Shown piece by piece: positions 55,214 through 64,000 of a stretch of DNA of 64,000 nucleotides. The notes beneath the pieces are model-generated. The model saw only the letters and a list, made by a program, of their open reading frames with translations. It was not told the DNA's origin and ran no database searches. A program made the position numbers and the translations under genes. Source of the DNA: Nymphaea colorata. Its lineage: Eukaryota; Streptophyta; Magnoliopsida; Nymphaeales; Nymphaeaceae. Position 1 is the stretch's first letter. The number at the start of each line of letters is the position of its first letter. The stretch spans positions 11,594,802 to 11,658,801 of the forward strand of contig NC_045145.1 of assembly GCF_008831285.2 (NCBI RefSeq). The letters are read 5' to 3'.

Positions 55214-57228
55214 GGTATACAGAAAACTACAAGGGTTATAGATGTTACAACCCTAAAACTGGGCGTGTTCATATTTCACGGCATGTTGTTTTTGATGAAA
55301 ACAGGTTACAAGATCCCAAGGCTACTTGCATGACACTCAAGGATAAAAATGAGGTTTATGATACTTGGCTGCATGCTGAAATCCTAAGACAAGGGGCTGA
55401 CCGTTTGATTGAGCACGAGGAGCAAGATGTTAATGAGCCTGAGACACTTGTGAGCGATTCCTTGGACAGCATGCCCTCATCCTCACAACCCCATGATTCA
55501 CCTATACATAGTCGGTTCTTAGGCCTTGTGTACTCTAGGCGATCAGCTCCTAATGCAGCCCCACGTCAGTCCCAACGTGTGCGACATCCCATTGATCGGT
55601 GGGTAAGTTATAACAACTTTTCTTTAGATTTTCAGTTGTTTATGACAAAAGTCAGCAAGAAGGTCGAACCAAAATCCTATCACCATGCAAGTAAGGAAAA
55701 ATGTTGGGTTGAAGCTATGAATGAGGAAATGGCAGCATTGCATGAGTGTCAGACTTGGCAGATTGTCCCTCGTCCAACTGATAAGAATGTTGTGGGCTCC
55801 AAATGGGTCTACAAACTGAAATATAAGCCAAATGGTAGCATTGATCGACATAAAGCACGTCTTGTGGCCCGCGGTTTCACACAACAATATGGAGAAGATT
55901 ATGATGAAACATTCAGTCCGGTTATCAAGATGGGCACAATACGTGTGATTATTTCTCTTGCAGTCTCATATGGGTGGCCTCTTTATCAGTTAGATGTCAA
56001 AAATGCTTTTCTACATGGGATTCTTGAGAAAGAGGTATACATGGAGCAACCTCCCGGCTACAATACTCATGATCCTCAAAAATGGGTTTGTAAGTTACAC
56101 AAGTCTTTATATGGGCTGAAGCAAGCTTCTAGATCATGGTTCGATCGTTTTTCTCATCATATACAACAAGCTGGTTTTCTACGAAGTTCTCTAGATCATT
56201 CCTTGTTTATGTATCATACCGAAGAAGCTACCACTTGGTTACTTATCTATGTAGATGATATTGTTATAACTGAGAATTCTTCTTCTCATATATCTTATGT
56301 TAAGGATCTGTTGCAGCAAGAATTCAAGATGAAAGATCTCGGCGAACTTCGGTACTTCTTGGGTGTTGAACTTGATAGAGCAAATGATCGATTGACTCTT
56401 ACGCAACATAAGTATACTCTTGACATTTTGGACAGGGCAGGTATGATTAATTGCAAACCCATAACTACTCCTAGTGTTCTAAACACTAAATTGGCTGCCT
56501 CTGATGGAACTGCTGCCTATTCAAATCCTACATTCTATCGCAGCATTGTTGGTATGTTACAATACCTTATCTTTACGCGCCCAGACATAGTCTATGTTGT
56601 AAATCAGATCTCTCAATTTATGCATGCACCCACAGAAGGACATATGGATGCTACTAAGCGGATCTTACGGTATCTCAAAGCTACTCTTGGGGATGGATTG
56701 ATCTATACAAAGTGTCCCAATGTTTCTCTTGGACATAGCATATATACTTATACTGATGCAGACTGGGCAGGAGATCCTGATGACCGACGCTCAGCTTCAG
56801 GTTTCTGCCTTTTTCTTGATTCTAATCTCATTTGTTGGAGCAGTAAAAAGCAGCGTGCCGTTGCACGATCTAGCACTGAGGCAGAGTATAGAGCAATGGC
56901 TGCAGGGACAACTGAGGCATCATGGTTACGACATTTGCTTGGAGAGCTTCATCTACCTATTGTTCAGTCCTCATTGCTATGCGACAATCAAAGCGCCATC
57001 AAAATTGCCTTCAACCCCATTTTGCATAATCGTACCAAGCACATTGAGATTGATCAACACTTCATTCGTCAAAAGGTTGAAGAAGCCGAGATCTTGCCTA
57101 CTTATATATCCACCAGTGAACAAATAGCGGATCTTTTTACCAAAGGTCTTACAGGGCAGCATTTTTGGGATTTGAAAAACAAGTTGTGCATGATCAAATC
57201 TCATGCACAACTTGAGGGGGGCTGTTAA
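55123..57228 (+). CDS. Copia polyprotein part 2: integrase C-terminus, RT and RNase H
   Basis: The frame is open for 701 residues; homology starts with LRVFGCVCYVHVDVS at or just before 55123. RT: W..KLKYKPNGSIDRHKARLV, ARGFTQQYGEDYDETFSPV, LYQLDVKNAFLHGILEKEVY, KLHKSLYGLKQASRSWFDRF and the catalytic box YVDDIVIT. RNase H: YTDADWAGDPDDRRSASGFC, LICWSSKKQRAVARSSTEAE, LLCDNQSAIKIAFNPILHNR and KHIEIDQHFI. All expected acidic residues are visible. It ends at 57228, five bases into the 3' LTR. The ATG at 55123 lies inside the former polyprotein and need not be used. Little decay is visible, which agrees with the nearly identical LTRs. Confidence 0.93.
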   Translation: MRVFGCVCYVHVDVSLRNKFQDRAILCRFVGYTENYKGYRCYNPKTGRVHISRHVVFDENRLQDPKATCMTLKDKNEVYDTWLHAEILRQGADRLIEHEEQDVNEPETLVSDSLDSMPSSSQPHDSPIHSRFLGLVYSRRSAPNAAPRQSQRVRHPIDRWVSYNNFSLDFQLFMTKVSKKVEPKSYHHASKEKCWVEAMNEEMAALHECQTWQIVPRPTDKNVVGSKWVYKLKYKPNGSIDRHKARLVARGFTQQYGEDYDETFSPVIKMGTIRVIISLAVSYGWPLYQLDVKNAFLHGILEKEVYMEQPPGYNTHDPQKWVCKLHKSLYGLKQASRSWFDRFSHHIQQAGFLRSSLDHSLFMYHTEEATTWLLIYVDDIVITENSSSHISYVKDLLQQEFKMKDLGELRYFLGVELDRANDRLTLTQHKYTLDILDRAGMINCKPITTPSVLNTKLAASDGTAAYSNPTFYRSIVGMLQYLIFTRPDIVYVVNQISQFMHAPTEGHMDATKRILRYLKATLGDGLIYTKCPNVSLGHSIYTYTDADWAGDPDDRRSASGFCLFLDSNLICWSSKKQRAVARSSTEAEYRAMAAGTTEASWLRHLLGELHLPIVQSSLLCDNQSAIKIAFNPILHNRTKHIEIDQHFIRQKVEEAEILPTYISTSEQIADLFTKGLTGQHFWDLKNKLCMIKSHAQLEGGC
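57211..57222 (+). promoter_or_regulatory. Copia polypurine tract
   Basis: TTGAGGGGGGC abuts the 3' LTR; it would prime plus-strand DNA synthesis. Confidence 0.85.
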
Positions 57229-57518
57229 GTCTGTACGTATAAGTGTAAGGGGATCGGGTCTGTTCAGACCCGATCCACTTCGTTTTTATGTCTTCACGTC
57301 TAAGTGGTGGCACCTCTTGTAATTACTTCATGTTTTATTCCTCTTTTTGTTGTAACCTAATTAGGTTTATGTTTTAATAATAGAGATCAAGCATCGTGTG
57401 GTTGCATTGGCCGCCGGTTCTCTTACCTTCATTGCCTTCTTCTATTCTCTATTCTCCATCCTCCTTATTTTCAGACGGAGAGACGTGATTCGGTGATGTT
57501 TTAGTGAAGATTCTAACA
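57223..57518 (+). repeat. Copia 3' LTR (296 bp)
   Basis: Same as the 5' LTR apart from four substitutions and the missing 11-bp unit. Palindrome at 57251-57276. Confidence 0.95.
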
Positions 57519-57523
57519 GAAAT

Positions 57524-57646
57524 ATTGCCCAGAACATAGCTTCTTTTTTTGTGACCTAGGGCATGCCCAGACTCCCACCTAGGTGCCCAGGTAAGCAGGC
57601 TTCTTGGTTTTCATTTGGGCTATAATACCTTAAGCCTTAAGGCATA
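57524..57646. other. Spacer between two copia elements
   Basis: About 120 bp of unassigned DNA. Confidence 0.4.
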
Positions 57647-57651
57647 CTAAT

Positions 57652-57898
57652 TGTAAGATTTTGATGTATATCACCAAAGTCCAAGCCACCAGATGAGGTC
57701 GTAAGGAGGTGTGAGATGATGAGAAGAGGAAGAGGCTGCTCAAGAAAAGAGAGAGAGAAGAAAGAGGGCCGTGGGCTTGGCGCCTGCCCCTTGTCATTAC
57801 TATATACTAATTTGTGTTACAAGTATGTCACCGCCTATTATGTGTGGCATGTGGTGAAGATGGGTCGGGTCTAACTTGACCCGAACCATATCTTAACA
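57652..57898 (-). repeat. 3' LTR of the older copia element (247 bp)
   Basis: On the minus strand it starts TGTTAAGATATGG next to a purine tract (AGTTTGAGGGGGC) and ends TCTTACA. Candidate flanking 5-mer CTAAT (57647-57651). The sequence differs from the young copia LTR; only the terminal motifs are shared. Confidence 0.85.
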
Positions 57899-59953
57899 GC
57901 CCCCTCAAACTGTTCATGAGGTTTGATCATGCACAACTTGTTCTTCAATTCCCAGAAATGATGCCCTACGACACCCTTGATAAATAGATCAGCCACTTGT
58001 TGAGACATAGATGTATAAGTAGGAACAATTTTGTTCTCCTCGACCTTCTGGCAAATGAAGTGTTGATCAATCTCTATATGTTTAGTGCGATTATGTAGAA
58101 TAGGATTGAAAGCAATCTTGATCGCACTTTGGTTATCATAAAATAGAGATGATTGAGCAATGGGAAGGGAGAGTTCCTCAAGAAGATGATGCAACCATGA
58201 AGCTTCAATTGTGCCAGCAACCATTGCCCTATATTATGCCTCAGTGCTTGATCTGTACATGTTGTTTCCTGCTACTTCAACAAATAAGATTGGAAATAAG
58301 GAAGATACAATAACTTGAAACTGATCATCTATTATCTGGATCACCTGCTCAATTTGCATTAGTATAGGTGTTCAAATCAGTTGGCTGTCTTGTGTAGACA
58401 AGTCCAACCCCAAGAGTAGCCTTAAGATAATGCAAAATACGTTTAGTAGCATCCACGTGTCTTTTTGTGGGTGCGTGCTTAAACTGATGTCTAGGCATGT
58501 AAAAGTGAGATATTGCAACATGCCAACTATACTCCGATAAAAACCAGGATTTGAGTATGTATCACTTCCATCAGAAGCATTCAATTTTGTGTTGAAAACA
58601 CTAAGAGCATTTGTGTGCTTGCAATTTGTCATACCTGCTCTATCCAAAATATCAAGAGTATATTGGTGTTGTGCAAGAGTTAACGTGTTGCCCTTTCTAT
58701 CAAGCTCAGCACCCAAAAAATACCGTAGTTCACCGAGATCCTTCATCTTGAATTGTTGCTTCAATACTTCCTTAACATGAGATATATGCTTGTAGAATTT
58801 CTAGTAAGAACTATGTCATCTACATAACCAAGTTGTAATTTCACTTGAATGATATATGAATAAGGAATAGTCAAGTGAACTTATGAGAAAACAATCTGCT
58901 GTATATGAAGAGAAAATCTATCAAACGATGAGCGAGATGTTTGCTTAAGCCCATACAACGATTTTTGTAATTTACTCACCCATTGAGTTGGATTATTGGT
59001 AGCATAATCTGGAGGTGTTCCATGTATACTTCTTCATTTAGAAAACCATGAAGAAAAACATTTTTAACATCAAGCTGATATAAAGTTCATCTATGTAAGA
59101 TTGCAAGAGAAATGATGACCCAGATCGTTCCCATCTTGATAACTGGATTGAAAGTCTCATCATAATCTTCCCCGTACTGTTGAGTGAAGCCTCTAGCCAC
59201 AAGATGAGCCTTATATCTATCAATGCTTCCATCGGGTTTATATTTGAGTTTGTAAACCCATTTTGGACCCACTACATTCTTATTATATGGACGAGGGACA
59301 ATCTCCCAAGTTTGACGTTCATTTAAAACAACAATTTCTTCATTCATAGCCTCGACCCAATATTTGCTCTTATCTGTGCTCATAGCATTTTGGCTCCATC
59401 TTTTTGTTCAATTATGTCATAAAAAGTTGAAAATCTAAAGGGAAGTTATCATAACTTATCCATTTATCAATGGGGTGTCGCACACATTCTGATCTACTTG
59501 GGGAAGTGATAGCAGTCTTTGGAGTGGTTGCTGGAGCTGGTCGTCGAGTATATACTATTCCTGAAAAACGATTAAGTGAAGACGTGTTGTTCGTATGAGT
59601 AGATGGAGGCATGTTGTCCATCTGAACATCTGAGGCTGCCTCAAATTCATTCATAATTATGTCACTGTGTGTGTGGTATGCATCAGCTCCTTGACCTAAT
59701 ATCTCGGCATTCAGCCATGAATCATATGTATTATCCCTTATATTGAACATATCATGTGGCTTCTTTGAGTCCTTCAATCTGAGCTCATCAAAAACATGTT
59801 GTGAAATATGCAAGCGACCAATCTTTGGATTGTAACATCTATAGCCCTTATAATTTTCTGCATAACCCACAAATCTGCACATAACAACTCGATCTTGAAA
59901 CTTATATCTCAAGGAAACATCAACATGAACATAACAGACACATCCAAAAACAC
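57899..59953 (-). pseudogene. Older copia pol remnant: RNase H, RT, integrase C-terminus
   Basis: Minus-strand blocks in order from high to low coordinate: FQDRVVMCRFVGYAENYKGY; VEAMNEEIVVLNERQTWEIV; KARLVARG-like AHLVARGFTQQYGEDYDETF; KDLGELRYFLGAELDR; QYTLDILDRAGMTNCK; DNQSAIKIAFNPILHNRTKH and HIEIDQHFI. These align with the young copia element nearby. Stops (for example at the STEAEYRAM motif near 58,235) and frameshifts break it. Confidence 0.88.
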
Positions 59954-60128
59954 GTAGTTCACTATGTCACACGGGTATGGGTACGAGTACGATATGGGTA
60001 TGGGTACGGGTACACGGACACAGCAATTTTCAAAATTTTAGGATACGGGGACACGACGAATATTATGTTCTAAAAAATTTAAAATGATAATAAAATAAAA
60101 AAACATCAAATTAATAATTCACTCTTAC

Positions 60129-60385
60129 AATCTCATAAGTCATAAGAAAGAAAGTCTCAAACAGAACATTGTTCATCACCAATCTCATAACTCATAAGTC
60201 ATAAGAAAGAAAGTCTCAAACAAAACATTGTTCATCACCAATCTCATAAGTCATAAATCGTAAGAAAGAAAGTCTCAAGCAAAACATTGTTCATCACCAA
60301 TCTCATAAGTCATAAAAAAGAAAATCTCAAACAAAACATTGTTCATCACAAAACATTGTTTATCACAAACAAAACATTGTTCATC
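60129..60385. repeat. Tandem repeats of 52-60 bp, about four copies
   Basis: Unit: AATCTCATAAGTCATAAGAA, AGAAAGTCTCAAAC, AAAACATTGTTCATCACC. It lies in the region between the transposase 3' end and the left terminus of the hAT element. Confidence 0.85.
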
Positions 60386-60639
60386 ATCATTCTAGTCATC
60401 ATCAATGCCCAAATCATTCTCCTGAATCTCCTTTTCTTCCACAATAGAAGACGTTGATGGAATACAAGGTTCTTCGAATCTTGAATTAACAACTTCAAGT
60501 TCATTCTCTTGTTCTAAGTTAAAGTCCTCAACATTCACGTCCCAATTATTAGTTTCTCCTTCCCTACAAGACAAAAAAATTGTAATTGTTATGATATTAG
60601 CGAATAAGAAGAGAAACATTTAAATCAATAAATCATATA

Positions 60640-62637
60640 CTTAATTTACCTATATTCTTCTTTGTTCTGTGATAGAAGTCGAAAGTTAGAATGCACATAA
60701 ACCAAATCTTCTGCACGTTTGCTTGTGAGATTATTTCGTTTTATAGTGTGGATTTGTGAATATGTACTCCAATTTCTCTCACAGCATGAAGATGTAGCAG
60801 GTTGAACTAGCAATCTGAAAGCAAGGTATTGAAGAGTAGGATAAGCATATCCATGTTAATCCACCAAGGTATAGATGGATAATCATCTTTGTCTGCAGTT
60901 GCACCTACATCTTCTCCAATTCCAGTTGAAAACCTTTCAAACTCATCATGAGCTCGGCGATTTTGAAGTACATCAATGAAAATCCTATTAATACATGTCA
61001 ATCTGTTTGTTGATAATTCTAGATCCATATGTGGTGGGGTCCTTCCAACACCCTCTGCAAGCCACTTTCTTCCATAATATTTAGCATTTAATGTATGTGC
61101 CATGCATTGAAGAGGATTGCTACTTTTATCCCATCTAGGAATCAATATTCTATGCACATGATAAAAAAATGTTGAATCTTCAAGTGCAATATGTTTTTTG
61201 TCATGCTTAAAAATGACCTCTTGGATTTTTTCAATCATAGTGTTCCACATCTCATACACACAGTACAACGTTGAATTATCACAATCAAGAACTCTCAACA
61301 TCTCCCAAATCGGCTCTGTGAATGCAAGAAAATAAAAGATTTGATCTCACCACTTGTCTTCAAGAATCAATCTTTTGATTGCTTGAGCTTTGTCATCATC
61401 ATCAGCACGGTAGAAACTCCAATCATCATCAGTCACCATACTGATCAATGCACTTTTCACCCTTTTTATCCTTTTGACCATAACAATTAGAGATGCAAAA
61501 CGTGTCTCTGCAACTCTTAATAATTTTAGATCAGAATGCTTGTTATAAATGGAAAGTGCATGTTGATGATTTACTATGAAATTTCTGATGTTCCTCACAT
61601 CCTTTTCCAAGTCTTCAATCCACAAACATAATTCATAAGCATGAGGATCTTGCTCTTGGTGGATTGCATATACCCTTTAGAGCCAAATTTAAGCTATGAA
61701 CTGCACAAGAAGTCCAGAAGATATGAGGGTACTCCTTTTCTATCGCAATACCAGCTGCTCTGCATACAGGTGCATTGTCTGTAATTAGTTGAACAACCTT
61801 ATCTTTCTCCACTTCTTCAATTATTTCCATGAACAATCCTTTCAAATACTCAACACTTTTGTATTCACCAGATGCATCTATTGCTTTCAAGAAACTTGGT
61901 CCATTTGCTGAAGTTGCAACGAAATTAATAAGAGGGCGTCTTTGCAAATCTGTCCAGCCATCAGAAACAATAGAAACTCTGTGTCGCTCCCAAGTTAACT
62001 TTTGATACTCTAACAATTTGTTCACTCGAGTCTTCTGTTGTTCTAGTAGTACAGTACGAAGTCTTTCAGAACTAGGGGGAACATACCCAGTCAAGTTACA
62101 ATTTTCAATAGATGTAACTAAGTCTCTCCAATATGGACTTCTATCTACATTAAATGGTATGCAATTAGCATAAAAAATGTCGCCACTTTTAGATCTAATT
62201 CTCGCCGTCCTTGTAAACTAAATGAATCCTTAATTGATTTCTGATTAACATCAATAACTTTTCTTTTTTTTGGGAGGATCCTGAATATCATCATGTAAAA
62301 TTGAAGCAATGTCAATGTAACCAGATCTAGATGATGTGTTTTTCTTATTCTCAAAGGCTTTTTGTTCTTTCTTCAACTGATCCAAAGTCTCGTTAGTGAT
62401 ATCTTTACATGGTTGAATTCCTTTTTGACTGATTTTTAACAGATGCGCTTTCACTCTTGTATATGATACATTGAACTCTCCCCCACAAAAAGTACACTTA
62501 AAAAAAGCATTTCCACCACCTCCAGGAGGTTTCCCCATTATTTTCACATATGACCATAATGGTCGCTGTGTAATAGACGTAGCTGATCCAGAACCACAAC
62601 TTGTAGGTTGAGAGACTCTTTTTCCTTTGCTCGCCAT
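60640..62637 (-). pseudogene. hAT transposase (BED, DUF659, dimerisation domain), lightly damaged
   Basis: Start ATG at 62637 (MASKGKRVSQPTSCGSGS) follows a TGTAG acceptor; a leader exon with a GTAAGT donor lies at about 63,016. BED finger: LWSYVKIM, FFKCTFCGGEF, YTRVKAHLL (CxxC..H). DUF659: SIVSDGWTDLQRRPLINFVA, LITDNAPVCRAAG, HIFWTSCAVHSLNLAL. Middle: RVAETRFASLIVMVKRIKRV. C-terminus near 60,650-60,830: SSCCERNWSTYSQIHTIKRN, LTSKRAEDLVYV. Breaks: an A-run near 62,265, near 62,190, near 61,640 and near 60,835, several of them looking like single-base indels. Otherwise domain order is complete. It is probably inactive but was mobile not long ago. Confidence 0.88.
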
Positions 62638-63317
62638 ACTACATTAAACATAATAAAAAGATGCAAAAAACATATAAAGAACATAAAATTTAAGAAATAA
62701 AACAATACAACAAAGTATAAACATGCAAATTTATTTCTAGGTAATGTAAAACGGTCCTCAATGAGAAGCGCAATGGAGAACAAAACTGTTACAAGCACTA
62801 AGGCAAAATCCCCAAATCGGCAAAATCCCCAAATCAAACCAAAAAAAAAAATATTGCACATAGCATTGAAGAATAGGATCAAGATAGACGAATTAACCGT
62901 CCAATCTTCAAACAAAAACATCCCCAAATCGGCAAGAAAAACCCAAACGAAAAAAACCCAAATGAAGCATGAAACCCTAACTTCTAATATCGAAAAGAAA
63001 AAAAAACACTTACCTGTCTTTCGCCGGCTGTCGCCGGACGCCACTGGATGTCGCCGTCGATCGCCGACCTCGTCGCCGTCGTTGTCGCCCGCCATTGCCG
63101 AACTCTACTGTCGTCGAGGGTAAAGGTTGACCGTGAAAGCGTAAAAAGAAATCGAGGGTTAAAACTTATATCTGGTTATGAAAGTGGTTCAGATCGGGTC
63201 TGACCTAGACCAATCCAAAACGTATCCTGCCATGTCCAAGTGTCGGGATCCGCATGTCGGAGTGTCGACGCCAGTACGTGACCTAGTTTGCTGTATCCGT
63301 GTGTCTTAGGTAGTTCA

Positions 63318-63921
63318 TCATAATTTGGTTGTTCTTGATGTAAAATAAAAAATAGAGATTTTCCTTCAAGTATAGATAGTGGTAGTCAATTAATGACATG
63401 AACAACAATATGGAAGGCTTCAGTCCATAAATTCATGGGCACATTTGTGTCATGCAGCATACTTAGTGCACTTTCAATTATGTGTCTATGCTTTCTTTCA
63501 GCAACACCATTCTGTTGTGATATGTGTGGACAAAAAATCTGTCAACTGAGCCCATGATTTAGTAAATACTCAATAAATTCATTTGAGATGAACTCACCTT
63601 CACCATCACATTGGAAATGCACAATATTACTAAAGTATTTGTTTTGGACCAAGGCATGAAATTGAGTAAACAAGTGGAAAACCTCTGATTTGCTTTTCAT
63701 GAAATGGATCTATGTGTAACGTGAATAAGAATCAACAAAACAACATAATATTTGCTCTCAGAAGAAGAAGAAATAGGAGCAGGACCCCAAACATCAGAAT
63801 ATATAGTACCAAATAACTTCGAAGCTCACTTATTTATTGATTGAAAAGGAAGAACATGACTATTACAAATATGATAGCTTGAGCACATGCTAAACCCATT
63901 AACTGAACTTAGACTGGACTT
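63318..63921 (-). pseudogene. Older copia integrase remnant
   Basis: Minus strand from about 63,921: SSLSSV-like start, then a CSS.H.CNSHVLPFQS zinc-finger region, then integrase core pieces around FQCDGEGEF, QNGVAERKHRH, and the LHQEQPNYDEL end at the hAT insertion. Multiple stops. Confidence 0.75.
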
Positions 63922-64000
63922 ATGTATATCACCAAACCACCAGATGAGGTCTTAAGGAGGTGCGAGAAAATGAGAAGAGGAACAAGCTGCTCGAGAAAAG
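63922..64000 (-). repeat. Truncated 5' LTR of the older copia element
   Basis: TGTATATCACCAAACCACCAGATGAGG-like sequence (given here from its first 20 bases, TGTATATCACCAAACCACCA) matches 57664 onward in the 3' LTR, in the same orientation. It lacks the terminal 12 or so bases and abuts integrase sequence directly. It continues beyond the window. Confidence 0.75.

Larger units (their letters stand above)
53522..57518 (+). mobile_element. Ty1/copia LTR retrotransposon, young, without gag
   Basis: LTRs of 307 and 296 bp (TGTGAAG/TGTTAAG start, CTAACA end), target duplication GAAAT at 53517-53521 and 57519-57523, primer site, protease, integrase, RT, RNase H and purine tract, in that order. Integrase before RT marks Ty1/copia. 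By eye the LTRs differ by four substitutions and one 11-bp repeat unit, so the insertion is recent. Only about 150 bp separate the primer site from the protease, so nearly all of gag is missing. A one-base frameshift near 55,096 separates the integrase and RT parts. Confidence 0.95.
59962..63309 (-). mobile_element. 3,348-bp hAT transposon with transposase remnant
   Basis: Inverted ends CTATGTCACACGGGTATGG (left) and CTAAGACACACGGATACAG (right, inverted), 14 of 19 positions equal. Exact 8-bp duplication GTAGTTCA at 59954-59961 and 63310-63317, diagnostic for hAT. Removing the insertion rejoins the copia integrase reading (EQPNYDELRVFG). It contains a transposase gene on the minus strand. Its CTATGTCAC terminus is shared with the MITEs at 32558, 40904 and 44840, so it may belong to their source family. 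Confidence 0.92.
57652..64000 (-). mobile_element. Older Ty1/copia element, minus strand, rearranged, runs off the right edge
   Basis: A relative of the young copia element. 3' LTR 57652-57898, RNase H and RT to about 59400, integrase C-terminus to 59953, then a hAT element (59962-63309, duplicated target GTAGTTCA), then integrase core and zinc-finger region at 63318-63921. It then joins directly to LTR sequence at 63922. Primer site, gag and protease are absent. Many stops and frameshifts make it inactive. Confidence 0.88.

Noticed and set aside
1-64000. A previously undescribed defence or gene system
   Set aside because: All recognisable coding regions belong to cyclin T, nad4, an aminotransferase exon, LTR retrotransposons or hAT transposases; no cluster of unknown conserved genes is visible.

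Overview
The window is plant DNA, and specifically angiosperm nuclear DNA. The spliceosomal host gene is a plant-type cyclin T, and the rest is LTR retrotransposons, hAT transposons and MITEs of plant type. The left 26 kb is different: it is mitochondrial in character, with pieces of a plant mitochondrial gene (nad4) carrying group II introns. It is packed with a mosaic repeat family of the kind seen in the very repetitive mitogenomes of some early-diverging angiosperms. A water lily is a guess from that texture only; the sequence does not prove the genus.

Layout. (1) 1 to about 26,400: mitochondrial-like DNA, read here as a large nuclear insertion (NUMT) running off the left edge. It holds a broken nad4 3' part on the minus strand (exon 3, intron nad4i1399, exon 4, and the 3' end of intron nad4i976, with both domain V hairpins visible), remnants of Ty3/gypsy pol genes, tandem and direct duplications, and seven blocks of a modular A/T-rich repeat. 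No intact gene is visible there. (2) 26,400-28,750: AT-rich nuclear spacer. (3) 28,751-49,914, minus strand: a cyclin-T1-like gene whose six coding exons join in frame to 627 codons. Its first coding intron is 17,858 bp, mostly transposons: a 335-bp MITE, a nested pair of hAT elements (33,448-38,738), a Ty3/gypsy element (39,362-46,622) that itself carries three smaller insertions, and an 884-bp hAT derivative inside a MITE remnant. (4) 49,915-53,520: 5' UTR and upstream region of the cyclin gene, an AT-rich tract, and one isolated exon resembling an ISS1/VAS1-type aminotransferase. (5) 53,522-57,518: a young Ty1/copia element lacking gag. (6) 57,652 to the right edge: an older, rearranged minus-strand copia element, split by a 3,348-bp hAT transposon with BED, DUF659 and dimerisation regions.

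The cyclin gene is the only clear host gene. Its product would activate a CDK9/CDKC kinase (P-TEFb), which phosphorylates the RNA polymerase II C-terminal domain; it sits in the middle of an area dominated by transposition. Target-site duplications identify most insertions directly: CAATC and GAAAT for the LTR elements, and exact or near 8-bp duplications for the hAT-type insertions. I saw no tRNA, rRNA or CRISPR array, and nothing that I would call an undescribed biological system. The strongest leads are the giant TE-filled cyclin T intron, the mitochondrial repeat mosaic, the gag-less young copia element and the nested hAT families.
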